Shown here: positions 26,721 to 36,344 of the stretch, in pieces
How positions within the stretch are numbered: position 1 is the first letter of the stretch
Layout: the number at the start of each line of letters is the position of its first letter
NCBI GenBank assembly: GCA_937899645.1
Contig: CALCCD010000050.1
Span: forward strand, 1-64,000
Source: an uncultured cyanobacterium
Lineage (GTDB): Bacteria; Cyanobacteriota; Cyanobacteriia; Cyanobacteriales; Geitlerinemataceae
Length of the DNA: 64,000 bases
Direction: 5' to 3'
Notes under the pieces: generated by a model
The model's input: only the letters and a program-made list of their open reading frames with translations
What the model was told of the DNA's origin: nothing
Databases searched by the model: none
Position numbers and translations under genes: made by a program

Positions 26721-27713
26721 CTAGGAGGCGAGGGACTCGCGGTCGGCGTGGGCGTGGTTGTCGTGGAAAGCCAGCTCGGCCAGCCAGTCGAGCACGCGCG
26801 TGTTGACCACGTCCGGGCGATCGTCGTGGGGGCAATGTCCGGCGTTGGGAATCGCAAAGAAGTCAATGCTGGCCTCGCCATCCCAGTCTTGGTATATCCG
26901 AGCACCATCTATTGGCGTCCAGGGGTCGTCTTCGCCCCAAAGCACGAGCATCGGACTCTGGACGTGGGGCAGCAGATCTGCGGGTTTCGGCCCTGCCGGT
27001 GCCGTCAAAATCGATGCGAACACCTTCTGGGCATTCGGATCGCAGGAAGGACGGTAGAGCAGATCGACCAGCTCGTCGTCGATCGCGGCGCGGTTGCGAT
27101 AAACCTGCGTGAGCGTGCGGCGAATTTGCGACGGGCGGCGCACCACCTGAAATAGCAACTCGCCAATCACCGGCGCGGATACGACCTTCGCAAACGATCC
27201 GAGTACGAATCCTAAAATCGGGCTGAGTTCGTCGGGGCGGTGATTGAGACCTCCCGCGCAGTTGAGCAACACTGCACCGCGCGTCTTTTCGGGATGCTCG
27301 GCAGCGACCATCAGGGCCAGCAGCGCTCCGATCGAGTTGCCGACCCAGACTGTCGGCTCGCCGACGAACGCGTCCCAAAAGTCGCAAATCAGGTCGCGCC
27401 AGATCTCGAGGGAATAGTCGATCGGTGCTTTTTCCGAGTCGCCGAAGCCCAGCAGGTCGATCGCGTAAACGCGGTAGCCCGCCCGCGACCATTCGGGAAT
27501 GTTATTTCGCCAGTGACCGATCGACGCACCGAAGCCGTGAATCAAGAGTAGCGGCTGACCCTGGCCGCAGACGGCGTACTGGATTTGGCGATCGCGCCAC
27601 GTCCAGGTGTGGCGCTCGAGGGCGAGGCGATCGAAAACAGCGGTCACGGGCAGTTGCGAAGCTCCGGCTAAGGGATGTAAATGATTGTAACGACCCTGAG
27701 ACCGATCGCCCAT
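26721..27713 (-). CDS. Alpha/beta-fold hydrolase
   Basis: A 330-residue cytosolic hydrolase of the alpha/beta superfamily. The oxyanion region is LLLIHGFGASIGHWR. The nucleophile elbow is WVGNSIGALLAL (Ser near residue 130), the acid is in LVLWGEDDPWTP, and the His is in NAGHCPHDD. Related cyanobacterial and plastid enzymes include pheophytinase-like and haloalkane-dehalogenase-like proteins, so the substrate is open. ATG 27713 is chosen. A TTG at 27779 would add 22 polar residues not typical of the family. Confidence 0.85.
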   Translation of the reverse strand: MGDRSQGRYNHLHPLAGASQLPVTAVFDRLALERHTWTWRDRQIQYAVCGQGQPLLLIHGFGASIGHWRNNIPEWSRAGYRVYAIDLLGFGDSEKAPIDYSLEIWRDLICDFWDAFVGEPTVWVGNSIGALLALMVAAEHPEKTRGAVLLNCAGGLNHRPDELSPILGFVLGSFAKVVSAPVIGELLFQVVRRPSQIRRTLTQVYRNRAAIDDELVDLLYRPSCDPNAQKVFASILTAPAGPKPADLLPHVQSPMLVLWGEDDPWTPIDGARIYQDWDGEASIDFFAIPNAGHCPHDDRPDVVNTRVLDWLAELAFHDNHAHADRESLAS

Positions 27714-27931
27714 CGCGTTAGTTAATTGTTCTGCTTCACGGCTCGTTCGCCGATCGAGCTTCTTGACATCATGTTGCAATAAAATTGGCCCGAAACTATC
27801 CTGTAGGGGCTATAGCCAAACTATCTGCAATCGATCCGGCCTCGATAAGAACACGGCTGGAACGCGAGCTTACTGACTCTCGTTTACTGTTAGGTGCGCC
27901 TCCTGGATTATAAGGTTCTAGGTATTTGAGA

Positions 27932-30097
27932 ATGAAGGTTATACGACGTCTTCTGGGTCGTGGCTTGGGGAGGCGAGCGAAATCGCCCCAAAACGAACGG
28001 AGGGGTGCGCGATCGGGAACGCTGCGTTCCCATGCACCGATCTTTCTCGCTGGTGCGATCGGCATTGGCCTATCGATGAGCTGGGCGCGTGTCACCCATC
28101 GACTCGAGAGCGAGCGCGCGCGCGATAATTTCGCCCGCCGTGCCGATGCCCTCGAGTTCGGCTCGCAGCAATACGCGGGTCGCGGTCTCCAATTTATCGA
28201 GACGTTTCAGCTCATCTCCGATTTGGCCGAAGCGGCTCCGCAGGCCAACGGTCTGCTCGACTCGATCTCGACGCGGCTGCGACGCGCGCCTTTTGGCCTC
28301 GATGTGGGATGGTTTGCCACGTCTTCGGCGGCAGAGGTGGACGGCGCGGCCAGTTGTCAGCAGTTGGGCTTTGTCGATCCCGACGCGCCGACGACGGAAG
28401 TCTTCGAGCTGGCGGAAGTGCGTCCGGGCTCGGAAGACATTCTCGATCGCTGCCTGATGATGTCTCGCGACAAGGCGCTGGAGTTTTCCGGGCGCGTGAC
28501 GGCCCGGACTTCTGCTGGTGGTACGGAGGCTGCGGGCCTATGGCTGTACCAGCCCGTATTCGTCGGCGACGAAGTCGAAGGGGTCGCGGTCGGGCACTAC
28601 CTCCTAGGAACGCTGATGCGCCTCGTCTTTGCCGACTTAGACCAGCGATCGATTCGCGTCTATATGTTCGACATGCCGCGCGATCGCCTCGAGTCGCTCC
28701 TGGGCAAACCCGAGATCGAGACTGACGATCGCTGGCTGATCGGCTTCGACGGCGCGACCTCCGAGCCGATCTACGATTTCGACCTCGAGAGTCTCAAGAG
28801 CGAGCGCAACGGCGATAACGACGATGACTGGGAGGACTACATTCGCTCTTTTGCGTTGGCCGACCGCGAGATTGCCATGCTCGTGCTACCGAAGACCGAG
28901 GCGCTCGTTACCTGGAATCTGTCCGCTTGGGCTCGCGCGATCGGGCTGGTGGCTACGGCCGCGCTGTGCCTGTACCTGAAGACGAAAATCGATCGGGCCC
29001 GGGTGATGGAAGACCTCATGACCGATTTGCGTGACGCCAACGCCACGAGCGCCAAAGCCCAGGCCCAGGCCCAGCAAAAGGCCGAAGAACTCGAGCGCGC
29101 CCTCGACAAGCTCTCCCAGGCCCAAAGCCAGCTCGTCCAGAATGAGAAAATGAGCAGCCTCGGGCAAATGGCGGCGGGCATCGCCCACGAAATCAACAAT
29201 CCCGTCAACTTTATCCACGGCAATCTAGGCATCCTCGAGGAGTACGTCAACTCGTTCCTAGAACTAATCGACGAATACGATCGAATCGTCGATTCCAAGC
29301 CGCCGGAGCTAGAGGAGCTAATCGAAGACCTCGAAATCGAATTCCTGACGGAAGATACCCAGTCGATCGTTCGCTCGATGAAGCTGGGCACGCAGCGCAT
29401 ACGCGATATCGTCAGCTCGATGCGAACGTTCTCGCGTATGGGCAGCAGCGGTTTTTCCTACGCATCGCTGGCCGAAAACCTGCACAGTACGCTGACGATC
29501 CTGGGGCCGCGCCTGAAACAATCCAGTCTCAATCGCCAGATTCTCGTCGAGGAGGAATTCGACGACGTGCCCTCGATCTACTGCTGCTCGGGCGAGCTAA
29601 ACCAGGTGTTCGTCAACCTGATCGTCAACGGGCTCGACGCGATCGAAGAGCGCTTCAGCCAAACTGACGCCGACGAGATCGACGACGAGCCGCACTTGGA
29701 GATTGCAATCCAGTCCAAGCCCGACGGCGTGAGCGTCATCGTGGCCGATAACGGCAGCGGCCTCGACCCGGCCAATATCAACAAGATCTTCGACCCGTTC
29801 TTTACAACCAAGCCCGTCGGCAAAGGCACCGGGCTCGGCCTGTCGATCTCCTATCGGATCGTGGTCGAGCACCACTCCGGCAAGCTGATTTGCGGCCGCA
29901 ACCCTGGAGGCGGCACGCGCTTCGAGGTCTACCTGCCGACCCTGAAGCCGGAAGACCTAGAGATGCCATCGCTGCCTAAGAAAGGGATCGGTGACCCCCT
30001 GTTGGGGGAGGCTCGTCCGGCTGAGGGTCGCCCGCCCGATGTCGGTCGCGCTCTGCAAGGGCCGCCCGGGCATTCCGTCGCCACATCTCGGGCTTGA
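27932..30097 (+). CDS. Membrane sensor histidine kinase
   Basis: A predicted 721-residue kinase. A membrane segment near residues 37-52 is followed by a CHASE-like periplasmic sensor ([16 protein letters not shown], then [10 protein letters not shown]; about 60-320), a second membrane helix, a coiled-coil and the HisKA domain with [17 protein letters not shown] (phospho-accepting His near 417). The HATPase domain has [38 protein letters not shown]. The family end is around FEVYLPT. After it comes a 45-residue R/P/G-rich tail that runs antisense into queG for 122 bp, as if the native stop was lost. No response regulator is adjacent on this strand. Confidence 0.9.
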   Translation: MKVIRRLLGRGLGRRAKSPQNERRGARSGTLRSHAPIFLAGAIGIGLSMSWARVTHRLESERARDNFARRADALEFGSQQYAGRGLQFIETFQLISDLAEAAPQANGLLDSISTRLRRAPFGLDVGWFATSSAAEVDGAASCQQLGFVDPDAPTTEVFELAEVRPGSEDILDRCLMMSRDKALEFSGRVTARTSAGGTEAAGLWLYQPVFVGDEVEGVAVGHYLLGTLMRLVFADLDQRSIRVYMFDMPRDRLESLLGKPEIETDDRWLIGFDGATSEPIYDFDLESLKSERNGDNDDDWEDYIRSFALADREIAMLVLPKTEALVTWNLSAWARAIGLVATAALCLYLKTKIDRARVMEDLMTDLRDANATSAKAQAQAQQKAEELERALDKLSQAQSQLVQNEKMSSLGQMAAGIAHEINNPVNFIHGNLGILEEYVNSFLELIDEYDRIVDSKPPELEELIEDLEIEFLTEDTQSIVRSMKLGTQRIRDIVSSMRTFSRMGSSGFSYASLAENLHSTLTILGPRLKQSSLNRQILVEEEFDDVPSIYCCSGELNQVFVNLIVNGLDAIEERFSQTDADEIDDEPHLEIAIQSKPDGVSVIVADNGSGLDPANINKIFDPFFTTKPVGKGTGLGLSISYRIVVEHHSGKLICGRNPGGGTRFEVYLPTLKPEDLEMPSLPKKGIGDPLLGEARPAEGRPPDVGRALQGPPGHSVATSRA

Positions 30098-31010
30098 TGC
30101 GCCGCAGCGCCGACGCTGGGAAGCGCCGGTTCCACTCCGCTTCGTCTAGCTGAGCCAGCTCGCTGAGCTTCGGCGCGACGTTCTGCGGGTAGGGCTGGAA
30201 CTCGGCGGTGGCGCTCTCCTGGGCGAAGCGCTGGTTCCAGGGGCAGACGTCCTGGCAGATGTCGCAGCCCGCGACCCAGCCATCGAGCTTTGCGGCGATC
30301 GCGTCCGGCAGGGTCTCGGCGCGATTTTCGATGGTGTGATATGCAATGCAGCGGTTGGCGTCTACCACCGCAGGCGAGACGATCGCGTCGGTCGGGCAAG
30401 CCGTCAGGCAGCGCGTGCAGGAGCCGCAGTGGGCGGTATGGGCGCGATCGGGCGCGAGATCGAGATCGGTGAGAATCTCGCCGAGAAAAATCCAGGAGCC
30501 ATATTCGCGCGAAATCACGTTGCCGTTTTTGGCGATCCAGCCGATGCCTGCCGCTTGCGCCCAGCTTTTGTCCGATAGGGGGCCGGTGTCGGCGTAGTAG
30601 CGCGCGATCGCGCCGTGCCCCTCCAGCCAGCGGGCAAACGCCTTCAGCTTTTTTTGCATCACGCGATGGTAGTCGCGGCCCCAGCCGTAGCGCGAGATCT
30701 TGGCGATATCGGGGGCGTCGCTGTGCTGGTGCGGCGTGTAATAGTTCAGCCCGACGCCGACGATCGAGCGCACCTCCGGCAGCACGCGGCGTACGTCTTC
30801 CCGGCGCGGGTCGGTCATCCAGGCCATCTCGGCGTTGTAGCCCTTGGCGAGCCAGTCGCGCAAGGCCGTGCGGGCGCGATCGCTCAGGTCGTCGGGCTTG
30901 GCAATCCCGGCCAGATCGAACCCCAGCTCGCGGGCGTAGGCTAAAACTCGCTCGCGATCGGGCGGTGCGGGCAGATCGGAGCCCTGGGAGCGGCGGCGCG
31001 GCGCAGTCAA
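29976..31010 (-). CDS. queG: Epoxyqueuosine reductase
   Basis: This 344-residue iron-sulfur, cobalamin-dependent enzyme reduces epoxyqueuosine to queuosine in tRNA. The two [4Fe-4S] sites are visible as CGSCTRCLTACPTDAI and CDICQDVCPW. N-terminal family motifs include GFDLAGIAKPD and SIVGVGLNYY, with YGWGRDYHRVM and DTGPLSDKSWA later. The C-terminal 30 residues after [10 protein letters not shown] overlap the 3' end of the kinase gene on the other strand. It is the third gene of the phosphatase/RsbW-like operon (8 bp gap), though no functional tie is known. B12 uptake genes are also in this window. Confidence 0.94.
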   Translation of the reverse strand: MTAPRRRSQGSDLPAPPDRERVLAYARELGFDLAGIAKPDDLSDRARTALRDWLAKGYNAEMAWMTDPRREDVRRVLPEVRSIVGVGLNYYTPHQHSDAPDIAKISRYGWGRDYHRVMQKKLKAFARWLEGHGAIARYYADTGPLSDKSWAQAAGIGWIAKNGNVISREYGSWIFLGEILTDLDLAPDRAHTAHCGSCTRCLTACPTDAIVSPAVVDANRCIAYHTIENRAETLPDAIAAKLDGWVAGCDICQDVCPWNQRFAQESATAEFQPYPQNVAPKLSELAQLDEAEWNRRFPASALRRIKPEMWRRNARAALAERDRHRAGDPQPDEPPPTGGHRSLS

Positions 31011-31018
31011 AGCTCCGG

Positions 31019-31465
31019 TTAGGCGGTCTTGACCGACGAAGCTTTATCGGCCAGATTCGCCTCTAGGCGCAGACAGTTGCGACCCTCATCGTCGGTCTTC
31101 AGGGAATATTCAACGCGATCCATCAGGCGGTTGATAATCAGCCAGCCGTAGCCGCCCTCCTGCATCGCTTCGGGCGTCGGGGCCATGTAGCCCTCCAGAT
31201 CGTAGCCCGTGCCGCGATCCCAGACTTCGAGGCATACGTCTAGCTCTTTAACTTCCATCCTTAGTTCGATCGCCACCTCCGGGCGATCGCGGTGGGCGTG
31301 GCGCACCACGTTCGAGAACGACTCGGCCAGCACCAGCCGCAGGCGGTTCGACTGGCGCGCCCAGTCCACCTCTTCGCCGACGCCGATTTCGAGGAAGCCC
31401 AGGAGCCACTGTTCGACGACCGCCAGAAATTTTAAATCGCTTGGGATATGCAGTTCCGTTTTCAT
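31019..31465 (-). CDS. RsbW-like anti-sigma factor kinase (HATPase)
   Basis: A 148-residue single-domain GHKL ATPase. The N-box is LRLVLAESFSNVVRHAH, the G1 box is VWDRGTGYDLEGY and the G2 region is GGYGWLIINRLMD. Such proteins sequester a sigma factor or phosphorylate a STAS antagonist in partner-switching systems. It starts 3 bp after the PP2C phosphatase gene stop, which is the expected partner. No STAS protein or sigma factor is encoded nearby. Confidence 0.88.
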   Translation of the reverse strand: MKTELHIPSDLKFLAVVEQWLLGFLEIGVGEEVDWARQSNRLRLVLAESFSNVVRHAHRDRPEVAIELRMEVKELDVCLEVWDRGTGYDLEGYMAPTPEAMQEGGYGWLIINRLMDRVEYSLKTDDEGRNCLRLEANLADKASSVKTA

Positions 31466-31468
31466 GGC

Positions 31469-33124
31469 CTACAGAACCTCCAGGGAAAGAATAGTCTGGT
31501 CGTCGTCTTGTTCGGTGCTGTCACCACGTACGCGATCGAGAAGGCGCGTCAGGCTGAAGGGATACGCCTCGGAGCGCAAAAGCTCCCAGAGCCCCTCCTG
31601 CTGGAGCATCACGTGCTGCTCCTGGCCGTCGTCGTCCACCGATTTCACCGTTGCCTCCGTAATGCCGTCACTGGTGAGCAGAAACACATCGCCATCGCTG
31701 AGGCCGATCGAGTCGCACTTGGCGTTCCACTCGGGCAAGATGCCCACCGGAATGCCCCGCGTCTTCAGGAACTTCGGCTCGGCGCTGCCGCCGTCGGTCA
31801 GCGACTGGTGCGGCCAGACGAGCGGATAGATGTGACCGGCGTTGGCGTAGACCAGCTCGTGGGTTGAAGGCGTATAGCGCGCGATCACCATCGTGATAAA
31901 GCAGTTGTTCTCGATGAGGTCATCGGACATGCTGCGGTTGAGGTTGCTCATCACCACGTGGGGCTCGGGGGGATGGTCGATCGACAACTCTCGCCGCAGC
32001 ACCGACATGGCGCTGGCCATAAATAGCGCCGCCGGAACGCCTTTCCCGGACACGTCGCCGAGCGCTAACCACAGATCGCCCTGGGGGTGGGCGAACACCT
32101 CGAAGAAGTCGCCGCCGACTCCGCGCGCCGGATAGCAGCAGGCTTGAACGCGCTCGGACTCGGATTCGGGGAACTCCTGTCGCAGCAGGTTGGACTGGAT
32201 TTGCCGCGCCACCTCTAGCTCGGCAAGCATCTTCTCGGCTTGCTCTTGGGTGCGCTGGTAAAGCCTAGCTTGGGACAGGGCCAGCGCCGACTGCTCGGCC
32301 ACGAGCTGCATTAGCTCCACGTCGGCAGTCTGCCACTGGGCGTCAACGCTGACGCGATCGAGAATTAAAATTGCCAGGAGATCTTTTTGGTAAGCCAGCG
32401 GAATCGCCACGCGCATCGAGTTGGCTTCTTCGTCGGCAACGACCTGACTCTGCTGGGTTTCGAGCACCGACTGCACCATCGTCTCGTCGCCCATGACGGT
32501 TTCCGAAACGCCGTCGGTCTCCGCCGAGTAGGCGAACGAGCCCGCGCTACGCAAGCGCCCGCCTTCGACCGGATAGAGCTTGCCCGCTGTCGCGTCGAGG
32601 CTGCTGCCCATCGTTTCGACGATCTTGAGCAGCATCCCTTCGTAGTCGAGCGACTCGCGGATGACGCTCATGATGTTGTTTTGCAGCAGCTCGCGGCGCA
32701 GCGTGCGGTTTAGCTCGTTGGTGCGCTGCTTGAGAACCTTGTAGGTTTCCGACGCCTGCTGGACGACGGCTTTCAGCTCGTCGGGATTCCAGGGCTTGGT
32801 GATGTATTTGAAGACTTGGCCGGTGTTGATCGCGTCCACCAGGTCTTCGACATCGGTGTAGCCCGTCAGCAGGATGCGGATCGTGTCGGGGAAGCGATCG
32901 ACCGTTTTGCTTAGAAACTCCGTCCCGTTCATCTCGGGCATGCGCTGGTCGGAGATAATGAGCGCCATCTCGCCGTTTTCGTCGAGCAGGCTGAGAGCTT
33001 CGCTCGCGCTTTCGGCTTTGTAAACTTGAAACTCTCGACGGAAGGTTCGATACAACAGATCGAGATTGTCCGTCTCGTCGTCGACCACCAGTAAGCGTAA
33101 CTTTTTACGTTTTCCCCGACTCAT
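31469..33124 (-). CDS. Response regulator with GAF and SpoIIE-type PP2C phosphatase domains
   Basis: A 551-residue three-domain output protein. The receiver (residues 10-130) has LLVVDDET, the phospho-acceptor Asp in IISDQRMPEMNG (near 57), and KYITKPW. A GAF domain follows at about 150-295. The C-terminal PP2C/SpoIIE domain (about 310-550) keeps the metal aspartates in GVGGDFFEVF, LALGDVSGKGVPAALFMA and LLTSDGITEA. It probably dephosphorylates a STAS anti-anti-sigma factor once its receiver is phosphorylated. It heads a three-gene operon with the RsbW-like kinase and queG. Confidence 0.93.
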   Translation of the reverse strand: MSRGKRKKLRLLVVDDETDNLDLLYRTFRREFQVYKAESASEALSLLDENGEMALIISDQRMPEMNGTEFLSKTVDRFPDTIRILLTGYTDVEDLVDAINTGQVFKYITKPWNPDELKAVVQQASETYKVLKQRTNELNRTLRRELLQNNIMSVIRESLDYEGMLLKIVETMGSSLDATAGKLYPVEGGRLRSAGSFAYSAETDGVSETVMGDETMVQSVLETQQSQVVADEEANSMRVAIPLAYQKDLLAILILDRVSVDAQWQTADVELMQLVAEQSALALSQARLYQRTQEQAEKMLAELEVARQIQSNLLRQEFPESESERVQACCYPARGVGGDFFEVFAHPQGDLWLALGDVSGKGVPAALFMASAMSVLRRELSIDHPPEPHVVMSNLNRSMSDDLIENNCFITMVIARYTPSTHELVYANAGHIYPLVWPHQSLTDGGSAEPKFLKTRGIPVGILPEWNAKCDSIGLSDGDVFLLTSDGITEATVKSVDDDGQEQHVMLQQEGLWELLRSEAYPFSLTRLLDRVRGDSTEQDDDQTILSLEVL

Positions 33125-33300
33125 GTCGTCTCCAAGATTTCGGGTTCGCCTGCCGGATCGAGCTGCAGTCAGCGCTTGCGCTCACTGGGTCTCCCCCATA
33201 TATCAATAGCTATCCTACCTTAAGTTACTCAGGTCGTCTGACTCGACCCGGATCGCGCAGTCGCGAGTTCGATCGCCGCCCTGTCGCGCATGGGTTCGGC

Positions 33301-33711
33301 TTAAGAACTCTCCGCGCAATCCTGGCTTGCAGCGGCCGAGCAGCACTTGCAGCGTCCGAAAAATTCGAGGGTGTGGTAGAAGACTTCAAACTGGTGAGAT
33401 TGCTGGAGCTGCTGCTCGAGGTCGCGTACCGGGCAGCGATCGAGCGGAACCGAACGACCGCACTGCAGGCAGGTCAGATGGTGGCGATCGGGCTGGGTGA
33501 CCCTGCTGTAGAGCGATTCACCTGCTTGCGTCCGCACCTGTAGTTGGCCATCGAGCTTGAGGGCATCGAGGGCTCGATAGATCGTTGCTAAGCCCAGAGC
33601 TTGCTGGCGCTCGCGTAGGGCGACGAAAATCTCCTGTGCTGAAAGCGCTCGGGTCTGCGCGTCGAGCAGTCGGAGGATGCGATCGTGACTGCGAGGGCGC
33701 TTGGATTTCAC
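33301..33711 (-). CDS. Fur family metal regulator, probably Zur-like
   Basis: A 136-residue regulator with an N-terminal winged helix (SAQEIFVALRER, GLATIYRALDALKLDG) and the C-terminal dimerisation/metal domain (RHHLTCLQCGRSVPLDRCP). Structural-zinc cysteines are seen as CLQC and in the GRCKCC tail. It lacks the MTPQR start of classical Fur, and the histidine pattern fits zinc-sensing (Zur) relatives of unicellular cyanobacteria better than FurA. The assignment to zinc is inference; PerR/Fur cannot be excluded. GTG 33711 is the start used. Confidence 0.82.
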   Translation of the reverse strand: MKSKRPRSHDRILRLLDAQTRALSAQEIFVALRERQQALGLATIYRALDALKLDGQLQVRTQAGESLYSRVTQPDRHHLTCLQCGRSVPLDRCPVRDLEQQLQQSHQFEVFYHTLEFFGRCKCCSAAASQDCAESS

Positions 33712-33943
33712 GGTTTCACGGCGGGCGGGCGAGAGTGGGATAGACGGTCTCTAGACAACGGATGCAAATGCAGGCCGCAGCCGGAAAAACACAGCGGTGC
33801 GAGCTGGATACGGTAACGTTATTGAGGGCGAAGTCCGCGCCACATCTGCGACAGGATTCAGACCGCCAACTCCGACGGGCTAGAGCGCGTGCTGACTGAC
33901 GGGCGCTCCCGTCTCGTTCCGTAGCATCTCACGAATTAACGCC

Positions 33944-34222
33944 GTGACTCAAACCTATCAAGCCCAAGTTTACGTAACGCTGCGCCCGTCGGTGCTCGAC
34001 CCGGCGGGGACAGCGGCGCAGTCAGGTCTCGCCCAGCTCGGTTTCGAGGGCGTCGATCGCCTGCGCATCGGTAAATATATCGAGCTGACGGTCGAGGCGG
34101 CGGACGAAGCGGCGGCTAGCGAGCAGCTCGACGCGATGTGCGATCGGTTGCTGGCGAACACGACGATCGAGAACTACCGCTTCGAGCTGACGGCGATCGA
34201 CCCAGCGGGAGCAGCGTCATGA
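33944..34222 (+). CDS. purS: FGAM synthase subunit PurS
   Basis: A 92-residue small subunit of formylglycinamidine ribonucleotide synthase in purine synthesis, which carries ammonia between PurQ and PurL. The family start YQAQVYVTLRPSVLDPAGTA and the later GVDRLRIGKYIELTVEA are clear. GTG at 33944 is the start. Its stop overlaps the ATG of purQ (ATGA), so the two are translationally coupled. Confidence 0.94.
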   Translation: MTQTYQAQVYVTLRPSVLDPAGTAAQSGLAQLGFEGVDRLRIGKYIELTVEAADEAAASEQLDAMCDRLLANTTIENYRFELTAIDPAGAAS

Positions 34223-34920
34223 GTTCCTTGAAGTTCGGTGTGATTGTCTTCCCCGGCTCCAACTGCTCGCGAGATGTGGCGTACGTAACGCGCGATCGCC
34301 TCGACGCAGACACCCGCATGGTCTGGCATCGCGACACCGACATCGCCGACCTGGACGCGATCGTTATTCCCGGTGGCTTTAGCTACGGTGACTACTTGCG
34401 CTGCGGCGCGATCGCCCAATTCTCGCCGGTGATGCGTGCGGTGGTCGAACACGCCAACAGCGGTAAACCGGTGCTGGGAATCTGCAACGGCTTCCAGATC
34501 CTCACCGAAGTCGGCCTGCTACCCGGCGCGCTGATCCGCAACCGCGACCTGCACTTTATTTGTGAGACCGTGTCGCTGAGCGTGGAGCGACGCGATTTGT
34601 TTTGGACGCAGGGGTATGGCAGCGGAGCGGGTGCGATCGCCGTGCCGATCGCCCACGGTGAAGGCCGCTACTACGCCGACGCCGACACCCTGGCGCGCCT
34701 CGAGGACGAGAACGGCGTCGTCTTCCGCTATTGTGACGCCGACGGCAATGTCTCGCCCGAGGCTAACCCCAACGGCTCGCTGGGCAACATCGCCGGAATC
34801 TGCAACACCACCGGCAACGTCGTCGGCATGATGCCCCACCCGGAGAGAGCCTCGGACGTGGCGCTGGGCAGCGAGGACGGGCTGGCAATGTTTTCCGGCG
34901 CGATCGCGGCGTTGGTGTAG
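34219..34920 (+). CDS. purQ: FGAM synthase glutaminase subunit PurQ
   Basis: A 233-residue class I glutamine amidotransferase that supplies ammonia for FGAM synthesis. The nucleophile Cys is in [10 protein letters not shown] (near 86) and the His-Glu pair in [10 protein letters not shown] near the C terminus. The N terminus [14 protein letters not shown] is typical. The ATG overlaps the purS stop. purL is not in this window. Confidence 0.96.
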   Translation: MSSLKFGVIVFPGSNCSRDVAYVTRDRLDADTRMVWHRDTDIADLDAIVIPGGFSYGDYLRCGAIAQFSPVMRAVVEHANSGKPVLGICNGFQILTEVGLLPGALIRNRDLHFICETVSLSVERRDLFWTQGYGSGAGAIAVPIAHGEGRYYADADTLARLEDENGVVFRYCDADGNVSPEANPNGSLGNIAGICNTTGNVVGMMPHPERASDVALGSEDGLAMFSGAIAALV

Positions 34921-34950
34921 CGCGATATTCGCCGAACCGTTGGATTGCCC

Positions 34951-34970
34951 GGGCGCACAGCGGTGCGCCC
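34951..34970. repeat. GGGCGCAC-N4-GTGCGCCC palindromic repeat
   Basis: A perfect 8-bp stem between purQ and the HMA chaperone, followed by CCTAC. A sister copy with an ATGCGCCC arm and the same CCTACGA-like flank is at 55611-55630. Confidence 0.75.
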
Positions 34971-35001
34971 CTACTAGATATTGAATTGTCCTGACAACCC
35001 C

Positions 35002-35196
35002 ATGCAAATCGAACTGACTGTTTCCGACATGGCCTGCGGGGCTTGCGTCCAGGCGATTTCCGACGCCGTGCGCGGCCTCGACAGCACCGCCCAGATCGAT
35101 GCCGATACCACGACCAAACTCGTGAAGATCGAGACCGATCGCGATCGCGGTGAACTCGAGAAGGCGATCGCGGCGGCGGGCTATACGATCGCTTAA
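35002..35196 (+). CDS. HMA-domain copper chaperone (Atx1/CopZ-like)
   Basis: A 64-residue heavy-metal-associated domain. The metal site is MACGACVQAI (CxxC), and the fold is complete to AAAGYTIA. Such proteins hand Cu(I) to P-type ATPases. A CtaA-like copper ATPase is encoded at 58.8 kb in this window and would be a natural partner, though the genes are not adjacent. ATG 35002 gives the standard length. Confidence 0.9.
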   Translation: MQIELTVSDMACGACVQAISDAVRGLDSTAQIDADTTTKLVKIETDRDRGELEKAIAAAGYTIA

Positions 35197-35224
35197 AACA
35201 GCCGCCCAGAGCAGCCAACAGTCC

Positions 35225-36259
35225 GTGACTAAACTCATCATTCAGATCCCCTGTTACAACGAGGCAAAAACCCTCGGCATCACCCTGGCGGAGCTGCCGC
35301 GCCAGCTTCCGGGAATTGATGAGGTGGAGTGGCTGATCGTCGATGACGGCAGCGCGGACGACACCGTGGCCGTCGCCAAAGCTTGCGGCGTCGATCGCGT
35401 CGTGTCCCATCCTTACAATCAGGGCTTGGCGCGCGCCTTTATGACCGGTCTCGAAACCAGCCTCCAGGCCGGGGCGGACATCATCGTTAACACCGACGCC
35501 GACAACCAGTACCGCGCCGCAGATATCCCGAAGCTGCTCGAGCCGATCCTGTCGGGTCGGGCGGAAATCGCGATCGGTGCGCGCCCGATCGCCGGAATCG
35601 CCCACTTCTCGCCGATTAAAAAAGCCCTGCAAAAGTTCGGCAGTTGGGTCGTGCGCCTCGCCAGCAACACCGACGTTGCCGACGCGCCCAGCGGCTTCCG
35701 GGCGATTTCGCGCGACGCGGCCATGCGCCTCAACGTCTTTAACGAGTACACCTACACTCTCGAGACGATCATCCAGGCCGGACAAAAGGGCATCTCGGTC
35801 GCCTCCGTACCGATCCGCACTAACGGCGACCTGCGCCCTTCGCGCCTGGTCAAAAGCATCCCCGCCTACGTCCAGCGATCGATTTTCACGATCCTGCGGA
35901 TTTTCCTGACTTACCGTCCGATGCGCGTGTTTACGGCGCTGGGTAGCATTCCGATCGCGCTGGGGTTCGGGCTGGGCGTGCGCTGGCTGTACTTTTTTGC
36001 GATGGGAGCCGAGCGCACCCGCGTGCCGAGCCTGATCCTGACGGCGGTGCTGCTGGTGATCGGCGTGCAGCTCTTGATTCTAGGTCTGATCGCCGAGCTG
36101 CTGTCGGTGAACCGCAAGCTACTCGAGGACGTGCAGCTCCGGCTGCGGCGCGCCGAACTCGAGCGCGATCGCCCTCTGGCTGACAGCATTCGCAACCGCC
36201 TGCGAAAGTCCGACCTCGAACTCGATCGCGCTGCCAAACCCGACCCACCGAGCGGTTGA
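35225..36259 (+). CDS. Family 2 glycosyltransferase (DPM1/ArnC-like)
   Basis: A 344-residue membrane-anchored glycosyltransferase. The GT-A domain has IIQIPCYNEAKTLG, LIVDDGSADDTV, the metal-binding NTDADNQY and a catalytic-region FRAISRDAAM. Two hydrophobic helices near the C terminus (ALGSIPIALGFGLGV and LILTAVLLVIGVQLLIL) anchor it, followed by a charged tail. Relatives transfer sugars to polyprenyl phosphates or lipids. The start is GTG 35225, 28 bp after the HMA gene. Confidence 0.9.
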   Translation: MTKLIIQIPCYNEAKTLGITLAELPRQLPGIDEVEWLIVDDGSADDTVAVAKACGVDRVVSHPYNQGLARAFMTGLETSLQAGADIIVNTDADNQYRAADIPKLLEPILSGRAEIAIGARPIAGIAHFSPIKKALQKFGSWVVRLASNTDVADAPSGFRAISRDAAMRLNVFNEYTYTLETIIQAGQKGISVASVPIRTNGDLRPSRLVKSIPAYVQRSIFTILRIFLTYRPMRVFTALGSIPIALGFGLGVRWLYFFAMGAERTRVPSLILTAVLLVIGVQLLILGLIAELLSVNRKLLEDVQLRLRRAELERDRPLADSIRNRLRKSDLELDRAAKPDPPSG

Positions 36260-36344
36260 GCGCTAAACTGACGCGGCCGAGGCGAATCGCGCCCGTGCGA
36301 TCCGATCGGTCATAATCGAAATTGAGACTTTTTCGCCGCGATCG

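Noticed and set aside
34138-34218. Longer purQ from the ATG-like start at 34138
   Set aside because: It overlaps purS extensively; the ATG at 34219 overlaps the purS stop and matches known PurQ N termini.
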